Shown here one piece after another: positions 1 through 8,901 of a stretch of DNA of 39,931 bases. Each line of letters opens with the position of its first letter. The stretch's first letter is position 1. Origin of the DNA: UMGS172 sp045648145. Its GTDB lineage: Bacteria; Bacillota; Clostridia; Oscillospirales; Acutalibacteraceae. The translations under genes were made by a program, and so were the position numbers. Below the pieces are notes generated by a model that was not told where the DNA came from, ran no database searches, and worked only from the letters and a program-made list of their open reading frames with translations. The stretch is from positions 1-39,931 of the forward strand of contig JAZRNK010000150.1 in NCBI GenBank assembly GCA_045648145.1, read 5' to 3'.

Positions 1-1137
1 GGTGGTATTGCCGAGGCTGTAATGAAAATGGCCTTCGGTAACGGTTTGGGCTTTAAATATGACGAGGGTATGTGCAATCAGGCAATATTTGATTACTGCT
101 ACGGCGCTTTCCTTTTAGAAGTTAGCGAGGATGTTGAGGGCGCATTGCTTGTTGGTACTGTTACCGACGACGGTAAAATTTCTCGTGGTGATGAAAGCCT
201 TGATTTGAATGAGCTTCTTAACGTTTATGAAAATAAACTTGAGAGCGTTTATAACTGCAATATTGCCGATACTAAATCTAAAATGGAGACCTTCTCTTAT
301 AACTCGACTGAGCGCAAGGCGCCTGCTATTAAGGTTGCTAAGCCTAAGGTTTTAATACCTGCATTTCCCGGTACTAACTGTGAGTTTGACAGTGCTAAGG
401 TTATGCGTGATGCGGGTGCAGAGCCTGAAATTCTTGTTATTAATAATCTTACTGCCGACAGTATTGCAAAAAGCGTTGAAAACTTTGCAGAAAAGTTAAA
501 AACTGCACAGATGATATTTATTCCGGGCGGTTTTTCGGGCGGTGACGAGCCTGACGGAAGTGGTAAGTTTATTACAGCATTCTTCCGTAATGCCGAGGTG
601 AAAGACGGTGTTACCGAGTTGTTGGAGAAGCGTGATGGTTTAATTTGCGGTATTTGTAACGGCTTCCAGGCGTTAATTAAGCTTGGCCTTGTTCCGTACG
701 GCAAAATTATTGATACCGACGAAAATTGTCCTACACTTACCTTTAATACAATAGGCAGACACCAGTCGAGAATTGTCAAAACAAGAATTGCATCTAATAA
801 ATCTCCTTGGCTTGCACTTACCAACGTGGGTGACGTTTATAACGTTCCGATTTCACATGGTGAGGGTAGATTTATCGCAAGTGAGGAGCTTATAAAGAAG
901 TTGGCTCAAAACGGTCAGATTGCAACACAGTATGTTGATTTTGACGGTAAGGCTACCAGCGACGTTCATTTTAATCCTAACGATTCGATGTTTGCTATCG
1001 AGGGTATTACGTCACCTGACGGCAGAGTATTCGGTAAGATGGGACACAGTGAGCGTATCGGTAATGGTCTTTATAAAAATGTTCCCGGTAATTATGATAT
1101 TAAGATGTTTGAATCCGCAGTGCGTTATTTCAAATAA
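1..1137 (+). CDS. purL: phosphoribosylformylglycinamidine synthase, C-terminal part (5' end outside window)
   Basis: The reading frame is open from base 1, so only the last 378 codons are present. Family role: ATP- and glutamine-dependent conversion of FGAR to FGAM in purine synthesis. The first part (GGIAEAVMKMAFGNGLGF) matches the end of the second synthetase domain. From about residue 112 onward a class I glutamine amidotransferase domain begins with KVLIPAFPGTNCE. Its nucleophile elbow GICNGFQ carries the catalytic Cys, and PISHGEGRF carries the His of the amidotransferase triad region. This is the large fused form rather than separate purL and purQ. It ends 15 bp before fhs, so the two are probably co-transcribed. 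The identity is firm; the true start is not visible. Confidence 0.95.
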   Translation, partial: GGIAEAVMKMAFGNGLGFKYDEGMCNQAIFDYCYGAFLLEVSEDVEGALLVGTVTDDGKISRGDESLDLNELLNVYENKLESVYNCNIADTKSKMETFSYNSTERKAPAIKVAKPKVLIPAFPGTNCEFDSAKVMRDAGAEPEILVINNLTADSIAKSVENFAEKLKTAQMIFIPGGFSGGDEPDGSGKFITAFFRNAEVKDGVTELLEKRDGLICGICNGFQALIKLGLVPYGKIIDTDENCPTLTFNTIGRHQSRIVKTRIASNKSPWLALTNVGDVYNVPISHGEGRFIASEELIKKLAQNGQIATQYVDFDGKATSDVHFNPNDSMFAIEGITSPDGRVFGKMGHSERIGNGLYKNVPGNYDIKMFESAVRYFK

Positions 1138-1152
1138 TAAAGGAGAATTGGT

Positions 1153-2829
1153 ATGGAATATTTATCCGATATCGAAATTGCCCAACAATGTGAAATGGAG
1201 CCCATTGAGGAAATTGCAAAAAGGGCTAACGTCGATGAGAAATATCTTGAAAGATACGGTAAATATAAGGCAAAGGTTGACCTTTCACTTTTAAAGGAAA
1301 GTACACAGAAAAACGGTAAGCTTATTCTTGTTACCGCCATTACACCTACACCTGCAGGTGAGGGGAAGACCACTACTACAATCGGTCTTGCTGACGGTTT
1401 GAGAAAGATTGGCAAAAACGTTACCGTTGCTTTGCGTGAGCCGTCACTTGGTCCTGTCTTTGGCGTTAAGGGCGGTGCAGCCGGTGGAGGATACGCTCAG
1501 GTTGTACCGATGGAGGATATTAATCTTCATTTTACGGGTGACTTCCACGCAATAGGTGCTGCAAACAATCTGCTTGCGGCCATGCTTGATAACCATATTC
1601 AGCAGGGCAATGCTTTGGGTATCGACCCGAGAAAGATTACCTGGAAGCGCTGTGTTGATATGAATGACCGTCAGTTAAGATACGTGGTTGACGGTCTTGG
1701 TGGCAAGCCTAACGGTGTTCCGCGTGAGGACGGCTTTGACATTACCGTTGCAAGTGAAATTATGGCAGTTTTGTGCCTTGCCAATTCTTTAACTGACTTA
1801 AAAGAAAAGCTTTCAAAGATTATTGTGGGTTACACCTATGATGATAAGCCTGTAACCTGTGGTCAGTTGAAGGCACAGGGCGCTATGACGGCATTACTTA
1901 AGGATGCTATCAAGCCTAACCTTGTCCAGACCTTAGAGGGTACACCTGCTTTTGTTCACGGCGGTCCGTTTGCTAATATTGCACACGGCTGTAACTCGGT
2001 TATCGCAACCAAAACTGCTCTTAAGATGGGTGATTATACCATCACCGAAGCAGGCTTTGGTGCTGATTTGGGCGCAGAAAAGTTTTTGGATATTAAGTGC
2101 CGTTTGGCAGGTCTTACACCCGATGCAGTTGTTGTTGTTGCAACCGTAAGAGCGCTTAAAATGCACGGTGGACTTGCTAAAACTGAGCTTGGAACCGAAA
2201 ACATTGAGGCTCTTGAAAAGGGTATACCCAACCTTTTAAGGCACGTATCTAACATTAAAAACGTTTACGGTTTGCCTTGTGTTGTTGCGATTAACCGTTT
2301 CCCGACTGATACAGATAAGGAAATAGACTTTATTATTGCAAAATGCCGTGAGCTCGGAGTTAACACCGTTCTTTCTACCGTTTGGGCAGATGGCGGTAAC
2401 GGTGGTATTGAAATGGCTAAAGAGGTTGTCCGTCTTTGCGAGGAAGAAAAACCCGATTTCAGATTTAGCTATACCGATGATTTGACCTTAGAAGAGAAAA
2501 TCAATGCTGTTGTAACCAAGGTGTACGGTGGTAAATCTGCTATCATTACACCTGCGGCTAAAAAGCAGATTGACAAGTTGACCGAGTTAGGCTTTGGCAA
2601 CTATCCTATTTGCATTGCCAAGACACAGTATAGTTTTTCTGATGACCCTGCTAAGCTTGGCGCACCCGAAAATTTTGATATAACTGTAAGAAACGTTAAG
2701 GTTTCTGCAGGTGCGGGCTTTGTGGTTGTTTTAACCGGAGACATTATGACAATGCCCGGTTTACCCAAAGTGCCTGCTGCTGAAAGAATTGACGTTGATG
2801 AAAACGGTGTTATAACCGGCTTGTTCTAA
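1153..2829 (+). CDS. fhs: formate--tetrahydrofolate ligase
   Basis: 558 residues, the usual length. The enzyme makes 10-formyl-THF from formate, ATP and THF, feeding purine synthesis and, in acetogens, the Wood-Ljungdahl methyl branch. The P-loop-like TPAGEGKTTTTIGL is at about residues 65-78, followed by EPSLGPVFGVKGGAAGGGYAQV, cited here only in part as GVKGGAAGGGYAQ. AGGAG sits just before the ATG. It follows purL by 15 bp, which fits a shared role in supplying formyl groups to purine synthesis. No other acetogenesis gene is in the window, so its use in energy metabolism cannot be judged. A strong hairpin terminator follows directly. Confidence 0.97.
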   Translation: MEYLSDIEIAQQCEMEPIEEIAKRANVDEKYLERYGKYKAKVDLSLLKESTQKNGKLILVTAITPTPAGEGKTTTTIGLADGLRKIGKNVTVALREPSLGPVFGVKGGAAGGGYAQVVPMEDINLHFTGDFHAIGAANNLLAAMLDNHIQQGNALGIDPRKITWKRCVDMNDRQLRYVVDGLGGKPNGVPREDGFDITVASEIMAVLCLANSLTDLKEKLSKIIVGYTYDDKPVTCGQLKAQGAMTALLKDAIKPNLVQTLEGTPAFVHGGPFANIAHGCNSVIATKTALKMGDYTITEAGFGADLGAEKFLDIKCRLAGLTPDAVVVVATVRALKMHGGLAKTELGTENIEALEKGIPNLLRHVSNIKNVYGLPCVVAINRFPTDTDKEIDFIIAKCRELGVNTVLSTVWADGGNGGIEMAKEVVRLCEEEKPDFRFSYTDDLTLEEKINAVVTKVYGGKSAIITPAAKKQIDKLTELGFGNYPICIAKTQYSFSDDPAKLGAPENFDITVRNVKVSAGAGFVVVLTGDIMTMPGLPKVPAAERIDVDENGVITGLF

Positions 2830-2836
2830 AAACAAA

Positions 2837-2864
2837 AAAGCAACCGAATTTTTCGGTTGCTTTT
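2837..2864. terminator. bidirectional intrinsic terminator between fhs and nagA
   Basis: Stem GCAACCGAA (2840-2848) pairs with TTCGGTTGC (2852-2860) around a TTT loop, flanked by an A-run upstream and a T-run downstream. It therefore works for fhs on + and for nagA on -. Confidence 0.9.
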
Positions 2865-2876
2865 ATTTTGTTTAAA

Positions 2877-3935
2877 TTAGCCTTTAAAAATCATGCCGTT
2901 TATTATAGTTTTATCAACTGTAAAATCGTCGTTTAGTAGAACTAAATCAGCATCGTAGCCCTCGGTAATCCTACCTTTATTGATTTTGAGTAGCTTCGCA
3001 GGGGTTTCGGTTGCCATTTTTATGGCATCGTAGAACGGTATACCAAATTCAACTGCAGTTTTTACACATTTAAGCAAGGGATTGCTTCCGCCTGCTAACG
3101 TACCGTCGGTCAAGGTGGCAACACCGTTTTTTACTATTACTGTAAGACCACCTGACGAGTATTCGCCGTCGGGCATTCCTGCAGGACGGATGGCATCACT
3201 GACTAAAATTAGTTTTTCTGCCGTCATCATTTTATAAAGCGCTAAAACTGCCGCGCGGCTAACATGTCTGCCGTCACAAATGACTTCGGAGTAAATACCT
3301 GCTTCAAATGCAGCACCAATAGGACCGGGCTCTCTGTGAAGCAGGGGAGGCATAGCGTTAAAGGTATGTGTGAGTGACATTGCTCCTGCCTCGATTGCTT
3401 TTTTTGCTTCAAGATACGTGCAATCGGTATGGCCGATAGACACAACACAGTCAGCCTGTTTTATAAAATCTATTGCTCCGTCAAGCTCGGGTGCTACGGT
3501 GATGAGTTTGACGTTTTTTATTGCCTTAAGCTCATTAATATCGGGATTTTTAAGATACTTTTTGTTTTGAGCGCCGCTTCGCTTTTGCGACAAAAAAGGT
3601 CCCTCTAAATGAAAACCTAAAATATTTGCGCCTTGACATTGCGGTATCTCAGACGTAGTAGTCTTAAGGTTTTCAATGCTATCGGTCATTGTAGTCGGCA
3701 ACCATGAGGTTGTACCTGCAAGTGCTAATTTTTTACTGATACATTGAAGGTCACCGTCAGAGCAGTCCTTACCGCCAAAACCGTGAATATGAATATCAAT
3801 AAGTCCCGGTATAACTCTTTTTCCGTTAGCGTCAATAACTTCGTTGCCGTCAATTTTGCCAAGTTTTACGATTTTCCCGTTGCAAATTTCAATATCGCTT
3901 ATACCATTTTCAAGCAAAGCGTTCTTAATAATCAT
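2877..3935 (-). CDS. nagA: N-acetylglucosamine-6-phosphate deacetylase
   Basis: Removes acetate from GlcNAc-6-P to give GlcN-6-P, the substrate of the adjacent NagB. Amidohydrolase signatures are all present: HxH at 49-51 in IDIHIHG, metal-ligand Glu111 in HLEGPF, His169 in SIGHTD, His190 in LTHTFNAM, and catalytic Asp247 in VSDAIRP. At 352 residues it is slightly shorter than the typical 380 or so, but it has no gap in the core motifs. GGAG lies upstream of the ATG and the gene starts 5 bp after nagB stops. It is the last gene of the minus-strand kinase-nagB-nagA operon. Confidence 0.95.
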   Translation of the reverse strand: MIIKNALLENGISDIEICNGKIVKLGKIDGNEVIDANGKRVIPGLIDIHIHGFGGKDCSDGDLQCISKKLALAGTTSWLPTTMTDSIENLKTTTSEIPQCQGANILGFHLEGPFLSQKRSGAQNKKYLKNPDINELKAIKNVKLITVAPELDGAIDFIKQADCVVSIGHTDCTYLEAKKAIEAGAMSLTHTFNAMPPLLHREPGPIGAAFEAGIYSEVICDGRHVSRAAVLALYKMMTAEKLILVSDAIRPAGMPDGEYSSGGLTVIVKNGVATLTDGTLAGGSNPLLKCVKTAVEFGIPFYDAIKMATETPAKLLKINKGRITEGYDADLVLLNDDFTVDKTIINGMIFKG

Positions 3936-3940
3936 TTAAA

Positions 3941-4657
3941 TTACTCCTTGCCGTGACTGTATATAACAGTAATGTCGCTGTGAAGCTGTAAAATTGAGGC
4001 AGGAATAAGCGGTGTTATGGGACCGTTAAAGGCTTTATCAAGAATTTCCTTTTTATCTTCACCGCAAGCGACCAAAATGATTTTTTTGGCCTGCATAATC
4101 GAAATCATACCCATAGTAAGCGCAAATTTCGGAACATCGTCAATATTATCAAAGAAACGGGAGTTAGCATTAATGGTTGACTCGTGAAGTTTGACTAAAT
4201 GGGTGGATTTTGTAAAGTATTCATCAGGCTCGTTAAAGCCGATATGACCATCGTTGCCGATACCTAAAAGCTGAACATCAATACCGCCAAGCTCTTTAAT
4301 ATGGTCATCAAAGGCTTTGCCTGCAGCGTTGGCATCTTCGGCGTTAGCGTTAGGAATATATGTGTTGTTGGGATTGATATTAATATGATCGAAAAAATTA
4401 TGCTTCATATAATAATGATAGCTCTGAGGATCGTCAAAGCTGATACCGACGTATTCGTCAAGATTGAAGGCGGTAACCTCCGAAAAATCAATATCACCTT
4501 TTTTATACCACTCTATCAGTTGTCTGTAAATTCCAAGCGGGGTAGAGCCTGTGGCAAGGCCAATAACTGAATCAGGCTTGGATATAATTTGCGCCGAAAT
4601 TAAGTTAGCGGCTTTTCTTGACATCTGATAGTAGGTTTCAACTTCAAAGTATTTCAT
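3941..4657 (-). CDS. nagB: glucosamine-6-phosphate deaminase
   Basis: Converts GlcN-6-P to fructose-6-P and ammonia, linking amino-sugar use to glycolysis. 238 residues. Phosphate-binding loop LATGSTPLG is at about 34-42. The catalytic general base Asp67 lies in NLDEY. The Asp-His-Glu relay lies in GIGNDGHIGFNEP (Asp136, His138, Glu143). It sits 11 bp after the kinase gene and 5 bp before nagA. The length is typical of the short Gram-positive NagB, which lacks the C-terminal allosteric segment of the E. coli enzyme; that last point is family knowledge. Confidence 0.95.
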   Translation of the reverse strand: MKYFEVETYYQMSRKAANLISAQIISKPDSVIGLATGSTPLGIYRQLIEWYKKGDIDFSEVTAFNLDEYVGISFDDPQSYHYYMKHNFFDHININPNNTYIPNANAEDANAAGKAFDDHIKELGGIDVQLLGIGNDGHIGFNEPDEYFTKSTHLVKLHESTINANSRFFDNIDDVPKFALTMGMISIMQAKKIILVACGEDKKEILDKAFNGPITPLIPASILQLHSDITVIYSHGKE

Positions 4658-4668
4658 TTTATCACCAT

Positions 4669-5772
4669 TTATTTATATTTTTCGACGATTTCGTGCATTA
4701 AGTCGAGATTTTGCTCCATTTCCTCAACCAATCTAAACTGTGTATGACAACGGACAAGGTTATGGTCACTATAAGCGGTTTTGAAATAAGTGTCACCGTT
4801 TAAATAGTCGGTTAAAAATCTCATTCCGCATTCAAGCGTCATCATAATCGCGCCGATGGGCAACAGCTGGACTTCTGTTTCGGTAAGATTACCAGCACAG
4901 CCGGTTAAGAAGCCTTTTGTATAGGTTTCAAACATATTTATATCGAAATGCACTTTATTAAGGTCGGGCTCGTCCTCAACAGCGGTGGAAGCACCAAACC
5001 TGATAGAGTCGCCAAAGTCGTTAACCGAGTATCCCGGCATAATAGTATCAAGGTCAACAATACAAACAGGAGTACGGGTTTTATCACTCAAAAGTATGTT
5101 GTTAAGCTTGGTGTCATTATGGGTGACCTTTTTAGGAAGCAGACCTTCTGCAAACTTATTTTCAAGAGTATTCATAAATTCTTTTCTTGATTTAACAAAT
5201 TCGATTTCCCTAGGGACATTCTTTGCTCTGCTGCAAGCATCGTTTTTCAAAGCGTCCTCAAAATGAGTGTATCTTATAGGTGTGTTATGAAAATTAGGGA
5301 TTGTTTCATAAAGAGTGTCGATAGGGTAATCCTTAAGCTTGCTTTGGAAATCTCCAAAGGCAACAGCGCTTTGATAAAAGTCATTGGCAGTTTCAGGCTT
5401 GTCCAAGGATACGGTATTGCCAACAAAGTCATACATACGCCAACAAGAGCCGTCAAAGTCTGTATAAAAGTTGTTATTAGCTTTTGTCTTTATGACGTTA
5501 AGAACGGTTTGGTTTGTACGCTCAAGCTCGTCCTTAAAATTTTCGTTCAAATAAGACGTCACATTAACGATATTGGACATTACCTCTTCAGGCTTATTAA
5601 ATATACTTGTATTAATTTTTTGAAGTATATATTTACATTTACAGCTACCGTTTTCAGAGGTTATGAGATATGTATTGTTAATATGACCGTTTCCGTGGGG
5701 GACAGCGTCAGCAAAATTGCCGCAAACATTAAAGTTGCTGACAATAGTAGCGATTGTTTTTATATCTGTCAT
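4669..5772 (-). CDS. APH-fold sugar kinase, NahK-like (N-acetylhexosamine kinase)
   Basis: 367 residues with the aminoglycoside-phosphotransferase kinase fold: nucleotide-site GNGHINNTY near 28-35, catalytic loop THNDTKLNNIL (Asp220), and metal-binding IVDLDTIMPG (240-242), followed by DFGDSIRFGA. The overall pattern resembles N-acetylhexosamine 1-kinases of the bifidobacterial LNB/GNB pathway. It is first in an operon with nagB and nagA, so its substrate is very likely GlcNAc or GalNAc. NagA needs the 6-phosphate, whereas NahK makes the 1-phosphate, so the phosphorylated position cannot be assigned from context. GAGGTGG precedes the ATG. No lacto-N-biose phosphorylase or transporter is in the window. 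Confidence 0.68.
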   Translation of the reverse strand: MTDIKTIATIVSNFNVCGNFADAVPHGNGHINNTYLITSENGSCKCKYILQKINTSIFNKPEEVMSNIVNVTSYLNENFKDELERTNQTVLNVIKTKANNNFYTDFDGSCWRMYDFVGNTVSLDKPETANDFYQSAVAFGDFQSKLKDYPIDTLYETIPNFHNTPIRYTHFEDALKNDACSRAKNVPREIEFVKSRKEFMNTLENKFAEGLLPKKVTHNDTKLNNILLSDKTRTPVCIVDLDTIMPGYSVNDFGDSIRFGASTAVEDEPDLNKVHFDINMFETYTKGFLTGCAGNLTETEVQLLPIGAIMMTLECGMRFLTDYLNGDTYFKTAYSDHNLVRCHTQFRLVEEMEQNLDLMHEIVEKYK

Positions 5773-5808
5773 TTTACCACCTCAAAAATTTATTTACATA
5801 CATTTAAT

Positions 5809-5853
5809 ATGCTACATTAAACCACTTGAAATTTCAAGTGAATTATGTATAAT
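5809..5853. promoter_or_regulatory. divergent promoters with shared palindromic operator
   Basis: CACTTGAAATTTCAAGTG is a perfect 18-bp palindrome at 5823-5840. On + the box TTGAAA (5826-5831), 16 bp, then TATAAT (5848-5853) reads toward the PocR-AraC gene. On - the mirror TTGAAA (5832-5837), 17 bp, then TAGCAT (5809-5814) reads toward the kinase-nagBA operon. Both -35 boxes lie inside the palindrome, so one bound dimer would block or control both directions. The palindrome is seen directly; the promoters and the control are inferred. Confidence 0.65.
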
Positions 5854-5892
5854 TATTAGTAAAATAATAAAATTTTGTACTTTGGTGATAAA

Positions 5893-6741
5893 ATGATTTC
5901 AAAAATTGAAATATATGGCATATTACGTGACTTCCATAAGATAACAGGTGCAACAGTAACGATTTTTGATATTGACCATAAAACGATTGCGGGTTATCCT
6001 CACATGCCATGCGAGTTCTGTAAACAGGTACACAAAAACGCGGTTGGTAATCAATGCTGTGTTGATTCTGACGTTAAGGCATTTGAGATGGTTAACCGCA
6101 CGGGACAGCCGTATACCTATAAGTGTCATTGTGGACTTTATGAAACGGTAGCGCCGGTCTATCATTACGGTGTTATCTCGGGATATTTTATGATGGGGCA
6201 AATAATCGACAATAATGAGGAATCTTGCGAAAAAATAATTAATTTGTCTAAAAAATATTTTGATAACATACAATTGCTTCAAGAGTGTGTTAATAATATT
6301 CCTAAAATTGACAGTGAGTTATTGAGTAGTTATATTAACGTACTGGGTGTTATTGCCGATTACATGACACAGACTAACCGTATTGTGCCTAAAGCGACCG
6401 AGATACCTGAAAAGGTTAGGGAATACATAAACAAGAACTATAAGCAAAGGTTAAATATTGACAGAATGTGTACGATTTTTAACTGTAGTCGTACAACTTT
6501 GATGAATACCTTTAAGAAGAAGTTTGGTATAACGGTTGGAAATTACATAACGCAAAAAAGGATTGAGGCGGCTATTGAGGTTTTGACAACCACCGATATT
6601 ATGATTAAATCGGTCGCTATTGAATGTGGATTTTCTGACCAAAATTATTTTTCTAAAATCTTTTGCAACAGTACAGGTTTAACGCCGACAGAATACCGCA
6701 GGCTTAATTTTGCAGGAAAGGTGGAAATCCCTGATGATTAG
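5893..6741 (+). CDS. PocR-domain AraC-family transcriptional regulator
   Basis: 282 residues. The N-terminal half is a PocR-type sensory domain. Its Cys-rich pattern is visible in CEFCKQVH, NQCCVDSD and YKCHCGLYE, followed by APVYHYGVISGYFMMGQI. The C-terminal 100 residues form the double helix-turn-helix of AraC proteins (NIDRMCTIFNCSRTTL, then VAIECGFSDQNYFSKIF). ATG 5893 is chosen because GGTGAT lies 3-8 bases upstream; a TTG at 5875 has no such site. It is divergent from the amino-sugar operon across a palindrome, so it probably controls that operon. PocR domains bind small ligands such as propanediol; the ligand here is unknown. Confidence 0.88.
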   Translation: MISKIEIYGILRDFHKITGATVTIFDIDHKTIAGYPHMPCEFCKQVHKNAVGNQCCVDSDVKAFEMVNRTGQPYTYKCHCGLYETVAPVYHYGVISGYFMMGQIIDNNEESCEKIINLSKKYFDNIQLLQECVNNIPKIDSELLSSYINVLGVIADYMTQTNRIVPKATEIPEKVREYINKNYKQRLNIDRMCTIFNCSRTTLMNTFKKKFGITVGNYITQKRIEAAIEVLTTTDIMIKSVAIECGFSDQNYFSKIFCNSTGLTPTEYRRLNFAGKVEIPDD

Positions 6742-7351
6742 GCTTTATGTTTTAAAATTTGACGGTAGCTGTTTTGACATACCTAAACAAGTATTTGATG
6801 GGTTGTCAAAAGAACGAATTGAGTTAATTAACAAGGCAAAAACCGTTAAGAAAAAGAAGCAGTTGGCTTTTAGTGAATTAATGGTAAGCTTTATTGCTAA
6901 AGAGCTGCTTGGTTTAACCGGTTTTCTGCAGTTTGAAAAAGGGAAACACGGAAAGCCGTATATTAAAGGATACGAGGATTTTAATTACAACGTTTCACAT
7001 TCGGGTTGTATGGTTGTGGTGGCTGTTTCAAACAATTTTGTCGGAGTTGACGTTGAAGAAATACGGCAGGTTGATATGAAGGTTGCTGACAGGTGCTTTA
7101 CCGAGAAGGAAAAGCAGTATTCGAAAATCAATGAGCAAAACTTTTTTAAGGTTTGGACTCGCAAAGAGGCATATATTAAAAGAAAAGGCGATGCCTTTTT
7201 TGAAGTACAACCTAAAACACTTGCTATTTTAGAAAAACCGTTGTCAGATTGCATTGATACACATTGCGTTGATGAATATATAATTTCGGTTTGTGGTGAT
7301 GATGTTGAGAATGTTGATATTGTCCACTTGAAAGAGGAGGATTTGTATTAA
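6734..7351 (+). CDS. 4'-phosphopantetheinyl transferase (Sfp type)
   Basis: 205 residues. Transfers phosphopantetheine from CoA to a Ser of a carrier protein. Sfp-family motifs: KHGKPYI with NYNVSHSG, the Mg-binding GVDVEEI, and FFKVWTRKEAYIKRKGDAF carrying the WxxKEA signature. ATG 6734 overlaps the end of the regulator gene by 8 bp, and AGGTGG is 9 bases upstream. A TTG at 6710 is less likely. No NRPS, PKS or fatty-acid carrier gene is nearby, so it may be the general acyl-carrier activating enzyme. The overlap with the regulator implies translational coupling, not a shared function. Confidence 0.88.
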   Translation: MIRLYVLKFDGSCFDIPKQVFDGLSKERIELINKAKTVKKKKQLAFSELMVSFIAKELLGLTGFLQFEKGKHGKPYIKGYEDFNYNVSHSGCMVVVAVSNNFVGVDVEEIRQVDMKVADRCFTEKEKQYSKINEQNFFKVWTRKEAYIKRKGDAFFEVQPKTLAILEKPLSDCIDTHCVDEYIISVCGDDVENVDIVHLKEEDLY

Positions 7352-7380
7352 AAAAGAGTTCCTGTTAAGGAACTCTTTTT
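7351..7380. terminator. bidirectional terminator containing both stop codons
   Basis: AGAGTTCCT (7355-7363) pairs with AGGAACTCT (7368-7376) around GTTA, with A- and T-runs outside. The stop of the transferase (7349-7351) is at one edge and the stop of the opposite DUF4127 gene (7365-7367) lies in the loop. Confidence 0.88.
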
Positions 7381-8870
7381 AATTTTACATCTACGCAGGC
7401 GGTGTGCATGCTTGCGCTTTCCATATAGACATCGTTGATGATAATATCTTGATTAATCGTGCTTAAAGCTTTTTTGTTTAAGTCTAATATTTTTTGGTGA
7501 ACGATATTTGCGACAACGCCGCGTTTTTCTTTTACATTACGGAAGGTGAAGCCTAACCTTGGCAGGTCGTTTAAAACGGTTTTGCGCCTAATTCCGCCCA
7601 TATAAATCGCATCTTCAATATAGCGTTTCACCAGGAAATTATAGTGTGTTGCGTCAGTGCCGTAGTTAAGCCAACGTGTAGCGTGAGCCAAAACGGTGCC
7701 CAAAGAGTTGGCATTGGTGTTCCATCCGGCATAAGCGATAATATCAAGTAAAATCTTGTATTGGTTAAGCATTTCAATTAATGCAACCTCACCGCCATTT
7801 GAATAGGCGTTGTCAAGAATTGCAACGGGTTTGTTTTCCTTTACGCAAATATTAATAAAATGCGTCAATTCGACGAGATTACGTTCCACACAGTAGGGGA
7901 TGGACATAATTGGTTGGTAACCTGCCTCATCCATTTCCTTTGAGGGAGCGGTTATGGCAAGGACAAAATCAGCCTTTGAAAGCTCGTCGGTGATACAACA
8001 GCCAGCTGCCATAATATGTGCTTTTATGGTTTCCTCTAACGGCCTGTCCTCGTATTTAGGAATACTGTATTTAGCAAGTACGCTTGCATAACGAAGATAA
8101 ATTTTAGGACATTTGCCTGACATTTCGTTGATTATTCTTGTAAATAGGGTCATGGCAACCTCGTCGGCGCCAGGATACATAAGTGCTTTTGAATACACAC
8201 CTTTTTCTGCTATTGCTTGTCTTACGGTAGCTTGGTCGAGTGCTGTAAAGCCAAAAGGTGCAGAATCGTCCTGAGGTAAAATTAATAATTCAACTGTATT
8301 ATTACATAATAAATCAAGTGCTTTAACGTTGTATTTAATATTAAATTGTCTACGAGCAATATAATCATCAAGATGCTCTTGTTTGACGATTGATTTTAGT
8401 TCGTTTAGTTCCTTTTCACAGTCGTCGCCGAGCTGTTGTAAATGCATATATCTGCCTATTAGGTGAATTTTGTCGCCGTATATACCGTAATAATCGGGCT
8501 CTTGTTCGTTACTACAAGAGGTTGGACAACGCATAATGCTCTGAAAGAGATATATTTTTATATTTGGGTTGCTTTGCTTGATTTTTGTAATCGTTTCGAA
8601 GCGGTTGTCAACTGTTTCGGCGGTTAGGTTATGTGTTCTTGAAGGGAAAAGCCCGCCATAAAGCAACATATCCATAGAAATGACTGCGGCATAAGCATCA
8701 CGGCTTTCGCTTATCAAAAAACGACAAAGTTCTTCACAGTCGGCAGGGATTTTCTTGTTGCTTAATTTTTCGGGGCGTATAATTGAAATTTCATTGCTTT
8801 CAAAAAGTGTTATAGGATAGTTACTGTTGCAGGGTCTTTCATCTAACGGAATAAAAACTATTTTTTTCAT
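7365..8870 (-). CDS. DUF4127 family protein, function unknown
   Basis: 501 residues from ATG 8870. Recognised by the N-terminal KKIVFIPLDERPCN and later MDMLLYGGLFPSR, LPQDDSAPFG, YPGADEVAMTL and LAHATRWLNYG, all typical of the DUF4127 family of Firmicutes. The first two motifs, with their Asp-Glu-Arg and Asp residues, look like active-site loops, but no reaction is known to me. The start at 8870 is supported by GGGAG 9 bases upstream. Upstream in-frame codons to 8978 encode an artificial hydrophobic stretch that crosses the likely promoter. Single-gene unit, divergent from trxA. Confidence 0.75.
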   Translation of the reverse strand: MKKIVFIPLDERPCNSNYPITLFESNEISIIRPEKLSNKKIPADCEELCRFLISESRDAYAAVISMDMLLYGGLFPSRTHNLTAETVDNRFETITKIKQSNPNIKIYLFQSIMRCPTSCSNEQEPDYYGIYGDKIHLIGRYMHLQQLGDDCEKELNELKSIVKQEHLDDYIARRQFNIKYNVKALDLLCNNTVELLILPQDDSAPFGFTALDQATVRQAIAEKGVYSKALMYPGADEVAMTLFTRIINEMSGKCPKIYLRYASVLAKYSIPKYEDRPLEETIKAHIMAAGCCITDELSKADFVLAITAPSKEMDEAGYQPIMSIPYCVERNLVELTHFINICVKENKPVAILDNAYSNGGEVALIEMLNQYKILLDIIAYAGWNTNANSLGTVLAHATRWLNYGTDATHYNFLVKRYIEDAIYMGGIRRKTVLNDLPRLGFTFRNVKEKRGVVANIVHQKILDLNKKALSTINQDIIINDVYMESASMHTACVDVKLKRVP

Positions 8871-8901
8871 TAATTTCAACTCCCGCATAATTACTATAGA
8901 T

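Noticed and set aside
920..1294. A 124-codon frame on + across the purL-fhs junction
   Set aside because: It overlaps the ends of both genes in another frame and ignores the fhs ribosome site.
5263..5820. A 185-codon open frame on + opposite the sugar-kinase gene
   Set aside because: It lies wholly antisense to a well-supported kinase, has no ribosome site and no recognisable protein pattern.
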